Positions 60,179-64,000 of a DNA stretch of 64,000 bases are shown here, piece by piece. The first letter of the stretch is position 1. Each line of letters starts with the position of its first letter. The DNA comes from Candidatus Cloacimonadota bacterium (GTDB lineage: Bacteria; Cloacimonadota; Cloacimonadia; Cloacimonadales; Cloacimonadaceae): NCBI GenBank assembly GCA_012516855.1, contig JAAYWB010000016.1, forward strand, positions 1 to 64,000. The letters are read 5' to 3'. Both the position numbers and the translations under genes were made by a program. Under the pieces are notes generated by a model. It ran no database searches and was not told the origin of the DNA. It was given only the letters and a program-made list of their open reading frames with translations.

Positions 60179-61333
60179 TTATTGATTTTCTTCCTTGAGC
60201 TCCTGCAGCCATTTGCGCAAATCTTCCAAAGCCTTTTGCGCTTTCTGGCGTTCTTCGCGAAGGAGTCGCAACTCAGCCAGCAAGTCTTTCACTTCCGGGG
60301 AAAGCTCTTTGTAGGCGCTGGCTTCAACAATGCCTGGAGTGGGAAGCTGGGTGCCGGGAGTTACAATGGCGACCTCAGAGGGTTTGCCAGATTCAGTGGG
60401 CGCCACAGCCACGGGTTCCGTGGTAACGACCACAGGCTCGGTGCCGATGCTGGTGGCGTAGAGGCTCAAATCCGGGCGTATCGTGGCGTTCTTGTCAGAG
60501 TATCTGTCGAAAAGGTATGAAAGCCCCAGGGCAATGCGGAGGTTGTTTTCATATCCGTTGCCTTCGGAGCCTTTGGCCATGTCTTCAACCGCTTCCGCGC
60601 CAAGGCGGATGCCAAAATTCTTGTAGGAATACTTGAGGCCGGCATTGAAATCTTTACCGTCGTATTCACCCTGAATAGCAAAATTGTCCCAAGGCGAGAT
60701 CTCAACTGAAGTAAAGAAACCGCTGAAGAAACGGGAACGGGGAACCTGTCCAGTATATCTGTTTGATCCGAATCCCGCGTTGAACATCCAGTCGATGCCG
60801 CCCATCACCACCTGCTTGGAGGCGACGATGTAGGGGGAGAAATGCTCGTAGTCTGTTTTGTCAGGATGATCAATCCAGCCCAAATCATGGGGATCATATA
60901 CAGCGGAAGGAGCGCCATCTTCACCTATTTCAGGATCCCAATAGGGTTTGTAATCCTGGGCTCGACGCCGGTTGATTGGCGAGAAGATGTTGTCCATGCC
61001 AATAGCGATTTGAGGGAACTTGGGCGTTTCCTGCAAAAGCTTGACCTTGGCGTTGAGGAAATAAACGTAATCACCGCCGAAGAAATCCATCTGGACCCGG
61101 TCGAATAGTCCCACCCCCAGCATACCGTAGAAATTTAGCCCATTCTTGTCCATATCAACGTAAGAAGGCTTTTCCACGTTCCTGTAATAGCCTGCCAGAA
61201 CCAGTTGTGCCGATTTGTGTGGAATAACATACGCGTCTGGCGTGCGCAATAATCCCATCGTTTGGAACGGCGCAGCTTCTATGATACCGATCACGGCTGC
61301 CAGAACAATTACACTCAATATAACTTTTTTCAT
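60179..61333 (-). CDS. Outer-membrane beta-barrel-like protein with C-terminal coiled coil
   Basis: A 384-residue exported protein, first gene of the envelope operon. ATG at 61333 follows GGAGGGA; a GTG four codons earlier overlaps that site and is rejected. After the signal peptide (~1-20) comes PFQTMGLLRTPDAYVIPHKSAQ, then alternating strands (LVLAGYYRNV, VQMDFFGGDYVYF, IGMDNIF, GIDWMFNAGFGSNRY, GLKYSYKNFGIRLGAE) up to ~290, as in a barrel of 12 or so strands. A Pro/Thr/Val-rich linker (~290-340) leads to a coiled coil at the end (~345-384, LLAELRLLREERQKAQKAL). A periplasmic coiled coil would suit contact with the TPR partner. A 161-nt gap without terminator separates it from the giant gene. 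Confidence 0.82.
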   Translation of the reverse strand: MKKVILSVIVLAAVIGIIEAAPFQTMGLLRTPDAYVIPHKSAQLVLAGYYRNVEKPSYVDMDKNGLNFYGMLGVGLFDRVQMDFFGGDYVYFLNAKVKLLQETPKFPQIAIGMDNIFSPINRRRAQDYKPYWDPEIGEDGAPSAVYDPHDLGWIDHPDKTDYEHFSPYIVASKQVVMGGIDWMFNAGFGSNRYTGQVPRSRFFSGFFTSVEISPWDNFAIQGEYDGKDFNAGLKYSYKNFGIRLGAEAVEDMAKGSEGNGYENNLRIALGLSYLFDRYSDKNATIRPDLSLYATSIGTEPVVVTTEPVAVAPTESGKPSEVAIVTPGTQLPTPGIVEASAYKELSPEVKDLLAELRLLREERQKAQKALEDLRKWLQELKEENQ

Positions 61334-61374
61334 ACTTCCCTCCACCTTTCGGTGTTTTTTCTTAGTCTTGGGTC

Positions 61375-61403
61375 ATTAATATCGTTGACAGATTATCCGT
61401 CAA
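61375..61403 (-). promoter_or_regulatory. Promoter with near-perfect 19-bp palindrome for the envelope operon (divergent from yraN)
   Basis: On the minus strand TTGACG (61403-61398, 5/6) and ATTAAT (61380-61375, 4/6) are 17 nt apart. The region 61385-61403 reads TTGACAGATTATCCGTCAA, a palindrome matching 17 of 19, which overlaps the -35 and the spacer. A plus-strand TTGACA also lies at 61385-61390. A dimeric regulator could control both directions from here. Inferred from sequence. Confidence 0.5.
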
Positions 61404-61418
61404 GCTTTTTTTTGCCGT

Positions 61419-61799
61419 ATGCAACAGCAAAAAGCAAAAGAAATATTCCATGTTGGGGAGGATCTTGCCGCCAAATTTCTGGCTAACAAGGGCTATGCCA
61501 TCGTTGCCAGGAATTTCAGGGCGAGCACTGGCGAGATCGATATCATCGCCACCCGTGACGACCTTTTGGTCTTCGTGGAGGTCAAAACCCGCTCCAAACA
61601 CTCTATCAAACAAGCCTTGATGAATGTATCTTTCACCAAGCGCAAACGTATAACGCTAACTGCTCAGCGCTATACTATTCAACATCCTGAATGTGTCAAG
61701 TCAAGAATAAGGTTCGATTTGATAGTGGTGTTGTATTTTTGCCACACCGACAGCTATCAGATTGAACACCTTGAAGATGCGTTTTTGCCCGAATTGTGA
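61419..61799 (+). CDS. yraN: YraN/UPF0102-family predicted endonuclease
   Basis: A 126-residue restriction-endonuclease-fold protein, usual family length. The motif GEIDIIA (Gly38, Glu39, Asp41) and VFVEVKTR (Glu54, Lys56) form the PD-(D/E)xK-like active-site set; the N-terminal GEDLAAKFLANKGY and RIRFDLIVV segments match the family. YraN proteins are widespread and poorly understood; resolvase-like or genome-maintenance roles have been suggested. The ATG at 61419 lacks a strong ribosome-binding site. It is transcribed away from the envelope operon and is followed by repeat copy D. Confidence 0.93.
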   Translation: MQQQKAKEIFHVGEDLAAKFLANKGYAIVARNFRASTGEIDIIATRDDLLVFVEVKTRSKHSIKQALMNVSFTKRKRITLTAQRYTIQHPECVKSRIRFDLIVVLYFCHTDSYQIEHLEDAFLPEL

Positions 61800-62295
61800 T
61801 TTATCTGAGGCTTTTTGCTCATAGCGGTTGTGGAATCGGAAGTTAAAGCGATCGGTCTGTAAATGCGAAATCTGTAGTTTTTCAGGCTCTCTTTCAAGCC
61901 GGATGGGTAAAACCCACCGAATTGGTTTCTGGTTGAGCGCCAGTATCCACTTGATATTAAAGAGAGCAATAAACCCACCGCAATATCCTGTCAGTCACGC
62001 CCTGAGCGCTCGCATTTATTCTTCTCTCACACCACACGCAAGATCCTCGCATCTAATGCGGCTATTATGCGGGAGGCGCTTTTGGGCCCTGGGACGAGGC
62101 CTTAACGGCCAGATGACATCGCTTCGTACAACTACTTCACAGCCTGCCGTATATGTTGACCTACGGGATTGAAGCCATTTGGTTACCTACTGAATTTGAG
62201 AGAGATCTGTTTTCAGATTAACTGACAGATAACCAGCCCTTCCTCCAGCTCGGCTTGAATATTAATTCTTGCAGATATAAAGATCTTATTATCTG
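61800..62295. other. Convergent intergenic region between yraN and the GWxTD gene
   Basis: Apart from repeat copy D it contains one notable inverted repeat: TGACAGATAA (62223-62232) and TTATCTGTCA (62289-62298), perfect over 10 bp with a 56-nt interval. The right half overlaps the stop codon of the GWxTD gene. No gene was seen. Confidence 0.55.
61900..62126 (-). repeat. Dispersed intergenic repeat family 1, copy D (inverted)
   Basis: Full-length copy (227 bp) on the minus strand. In order it shows GAAGCGATG, TGGCCGTTAAGGCC, GCGCCTCCCGCATAATAGCC, GCATTAGATGCGAGGAT, GAGCGCTCAGGG, GTGACTGACAGGATATTG, GTGGGTTTAT, AAGTGGATACTG and CGCTCAACCAGAAA. It is the most diverged of the full-length copies. 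It sits between convergent genes. Confidence 0.72.
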
Positions 62296-63630
62296 TCAAT
62301 TGTAGAGTTTTCTGGTGTCGAAGTCGTCCCCCAGGTAATAGAGGTAATCCGGATTCGAACTTTCCCTCTGATCACCCTCGACGTAAATCAGGCGGTAATT
62401 GCCGTTCATCTGAATGTCCAGGAAGAGGTAAACCGCTTTTTGCCTGCCCTGGTATTTCCATATCTGATAGTCTTTGCGAACGAAGCGGGCTTCATCAGAA
62501 GAGGTGCCTACTTCTATATCATCGGGTTTGCCCCTGCGGATGTGGATGCGGCCCATGTCAGAGGTCCAGCCCCGCTCAAAATGGCTGTAATAGTAGTTCG
62601 CGTAGTCAACCCTTTCGCTGATCTGGTCGAGCATGGTTTGAGTGTTCATATTGCCTGCTCCGGCCAGGGCTTTCCATTTTTGACTCAGGTATCTTCGCTT
62701 TGTATCAAGATCATAGGTTTTCCAATCGCTGGTCGAGGTGGCTCCTGTGAAGTATTTGAGTAGCCTGAAATCATCCTCGGGATCGGTAAAAACGCAGAAC
62801 TGCTCCTGCTTGGGCTCTGTCAGGAAAAACTCGAACTGTTTTTCCTGGCTGAAGTCCCCAAGTTGAAATTCCACCGATCCCGTGTATTTGCCTGGGTTCA
62901 ACTTTTCCAGAGGGATGCGCAGGGAAACTCCTTCGATGCTGGAGGTCGGTATGTAGTCCAGAAACTGGTCAAACACCATCACGCTGTCTTTTGATACGGT
63001 CAGAACCAGCAGCCCGGTTTCGTCAGCCAGGCCTTCCGGCTTGTAAGTCTCAAAATAGATGGTGAGGTCTTCGCTCTCCGTTTTATCGAAGATCAGCGAT
63101 GGCTGGGTCTGGTAGAGGATTCCGCCACGGTGAAACCGCTCCAGAAAACTGCTGCTGTCAGGCTTCGCGTAACTGCATAATTCCAAGTCGCTGAGCAGAT
63201 CCTGTTCGCCCAGTGGAGTGACCTGGTAGGTCCAGGTGGCGGTTTTTCTTGAATTGATGTCTTTCGCGTTCAGGCGCAGAAGGTAGGGCTCGCTTTCCAC
63301 GCTGAAGGTCAACCGGTTGAGATAGCTTTTGTTGGAGCGGGCGTCGTTTTTATCCGAGATTCCAACATTGTCGCGGAAGGTTTGGCTATAGATAATTTGA
63401 TTGTCAACCACCATCTCAACCTGCAGGTTCAACTCAGCAAAATAACCGCCTTTTTGGGCAAGGAACCAAAGATTTCCGTAAGGGATCTGGTAATCGACGT
63501 TGATAATGGTGTTTTTATCCTTGTCCAAAAAGCGCTGCGGGGACACATGCATGTTGAAAGAGTCAGCTGTAGCCGTCCCTGCCAGGCTGGCCAAAGCCAG
63601 ACAAAGCAGTGATGCTTTAGTATTCTTCAT
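62296..63630 (-). CDS. Secreted GWxTD-domain protein
   Basis: A 444-residue exported protein of unknown function. The ATG follows AAGGAAC; a signal peptide covers ~1-22 (CLALASLAGTATA). The N-terminal two thirds are beta-rich (IPYGNLWFLAQKGGYFAELNLQVEM, VSLRIPLEKLNPGKYTG). The GWxTD domain at ~325-400 has ERGWTSDMGRIHIRRGKPDDIE and DYQIWKYQG. Such proteins occur in Bacteroidota, Acidobacteriota, Cloacimonadota and relatives, usually exported. It overlaps a second GWxTD gene upstream by 14 nt, so the pair is co-translated. No enzymatic motif was found. Confidence 0.85.
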   Translation of the reverse strand: MKNTKASLLCLALASLAGTATADSFNMHVSPQRFLDKDKNTIINVDYQIPYGNLWFLAQKGGYFAELNLQVEMVVDNQIIYSQTFRDNVGISDKNDARSNKSYLNRLTFSVESEPYLLRLNAKDINSRKTATWTYQVTPLGEQDLLSDLELCSYAKPDSSSFLERFHRGGILYQTQPSLIFDKTESEDLTIYFETYKPEGLADETGLLVLTVSKDSVMVFDQFLDYIPTSSIEGVSLRIPLEKLNPGKYTGSVEFQLGDFSQEKQFEFFLTEPKQEQFCVFTDPEDDFRLLKYFTGATSTSDWKTYDLDTKRRYLSQKWKALAGAGNMNTQTMLDQISERVDYANYYYSHFERGWTSDMGRIHIRRGKPDDIEVGTSSDEARFVRKDYQIWKYQGRQKAVYLFLDIQMNGNYRLIYVEGDQRESSNPDYLYYLGDDFDTRKLYN

Positions 63631-64000
63631 CTTTGTTCCTTAGTTTGTATTGGCCAAAACCACCGGTGTCGGCGAAGATGAACTCTAGATTCTGGTTATA
63701 ATAAATCCAGACAATATATGGATGCAGGTCCAGGGGATGCACTTCGCTGTGCACCTCATCCGGTTCGCCGTATTTGATGTAGATTCTACCTCTGTCGCTC
63801 TTCCAACCCTGCAGCCTTTTATGGATGGTGAAGCGTTCGTCGGCTGTGATCACGCGCTTGTAAAAGGATTCGCGTGCTTCGTTGCGCAGGGTTCCCGGGC
63901 TCGGATCGTGTACCTGCCAGTATTTGTCTATAACTTCGTGCATTTTCTCATCCGGAACGGCCCGCAGGCTTTTCCATTCATTTTGTGTGGCGATATAGCG
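63617..64000 (-). CDS. GWxTD-domain protein, C-terminal part only (cut by window edge)
   Basis: The frame is open to the window edge, giving 127 residues before the stop; the start lies outside. The visible part is the end of a GWxTD domain: KYWQVHDPSPGTLRNEARESF, RVITADERF, LQGWKSDRGRIYIKYGEPDEV, PYIVWIYYNQNLEFIFADTGGFG. An internal ATG at 63943 exists but would cut into the domain, so it is not taken as the start. It is upstream of and overlaps the complete GWxTD gene by 14 nt. It is more conserved than that gene and may be the founding copy of a duplicated pair. Confidence 0.85.
   Translation of the reverse strand, partial: RYIATQNEWKSLRAVPDEKMHEVIDKYWQVHDPSPGTLRNEARESFYKRVITADERFTIHKRLQGWKSDRGRIYIKYGEPDEVHSEVHPLDLHPYIVWIYYNQNLEFIFADTGGFGQYKLRNKDEEY

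Overview
The window is about 64 kb of a Gram-negative, anaerobic-looking bacterium with roughly balanced to slightly GC-rich coding DNA. Seven large secreted proteins end in a NYPNPFNP-type, FlgD-like beta-sandwich of the kind known from type IX secretion cargo. With them come gingipain-family (C25) proteases, GWxTD proteins, outer-membrane barrels, and anaerobic redox modules (Orp/Mrp/MinD-ferredoxin proteins and a NuoEF-type flavin enzyme). Together these suggest the Fibrobacterota-Chlorobi-Bacteroidota side of the tree, most likely Candidatus Cloacimonadota. That placement is inference: no rRNA, tRNA or phylogenetic marker was seen other than priA. No IS element, prophage, CRISPR array, rRNA or tRNA was recognised.

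Layout. 0.2-1.35 kb: a small secreted protein behind a structured leader with an H-type pseudoknot. 1.5-2.2 kb: a Prx6-type peroxiredoxin. 2.3-6.7 kb (minus): an eight-gene, mostly overlapping operon of a DUF134 regulator, two glycine-rich DUF5320-type proteins, two NifX/Orp-type proteins, two MinD-ferredoxin ATPases and Mrp. 7.4-18.1 kb (minus): three very large secreted proteins, two of them paralogous C25 proteases. 18.8-23.6 kb (minus): a SNF2 helicase with a SWIM-like N-terminus and a PDZ/beta-barrel protein. 23.8-26.6 kb: a secreted M28 peptidase. 26.7-27.7 kb (minus): ornithine carbamoyltransferase. 27.9-32.6 kb: a TolC-MacA-MacB type export operon. 32.6-37.8 kb: divergent secreted GLUG-repeat and transglutaminase-like proteins. 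37.9-43.7 kb: a NuoE-NuoF-(GltD+NuoG) flavin redox enzyme. 44.1-50.1 kb (minus): PriA, a DUF1292 protein, HutI and a pseudokinase fused to an FGE-like domain. 50.5-61.3 kb (minus): a seven-gene envelope operon (outer-membrane barrel, 1943-residue TPR protein, small secreted protein, TolQ/ExbB, two ExbD, TonB/AgmX-like). 61.4-61.8 kb: YraN. 62.3-64 kb (minus): two GWxTD proteins, the second cut by the window edge.

How the parts fit. Much of the window is envelope biology: secreted hydrolases and adhesin-like proteins with a shared C-terminal tail, a tripartite exporter, and an ExbBD/TonB-like motor operon with a giant TPR partner. The redox parts (Orp/Mrp operon, NuoEF-GltD-NuoG, peroxiredoxin) fit an anaerobe moving electrons between NAD(P)H and ferredoxin-like carriers.

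Between the genes there are two dispersed non-coding repeat families: four copies of a ~228-bp element and two copies of a 119-bp palindromic element. There is also a 44-bp inverted repeat around an A/T-rich core, a perfect 14-bp palindrome at the DUF134 promoter, and a near-perfect 19-bp palindrome in the yraN/envelope-operon divergent promoter. All functional assignments rest on reading motifs by eye; no search or folding program was run.
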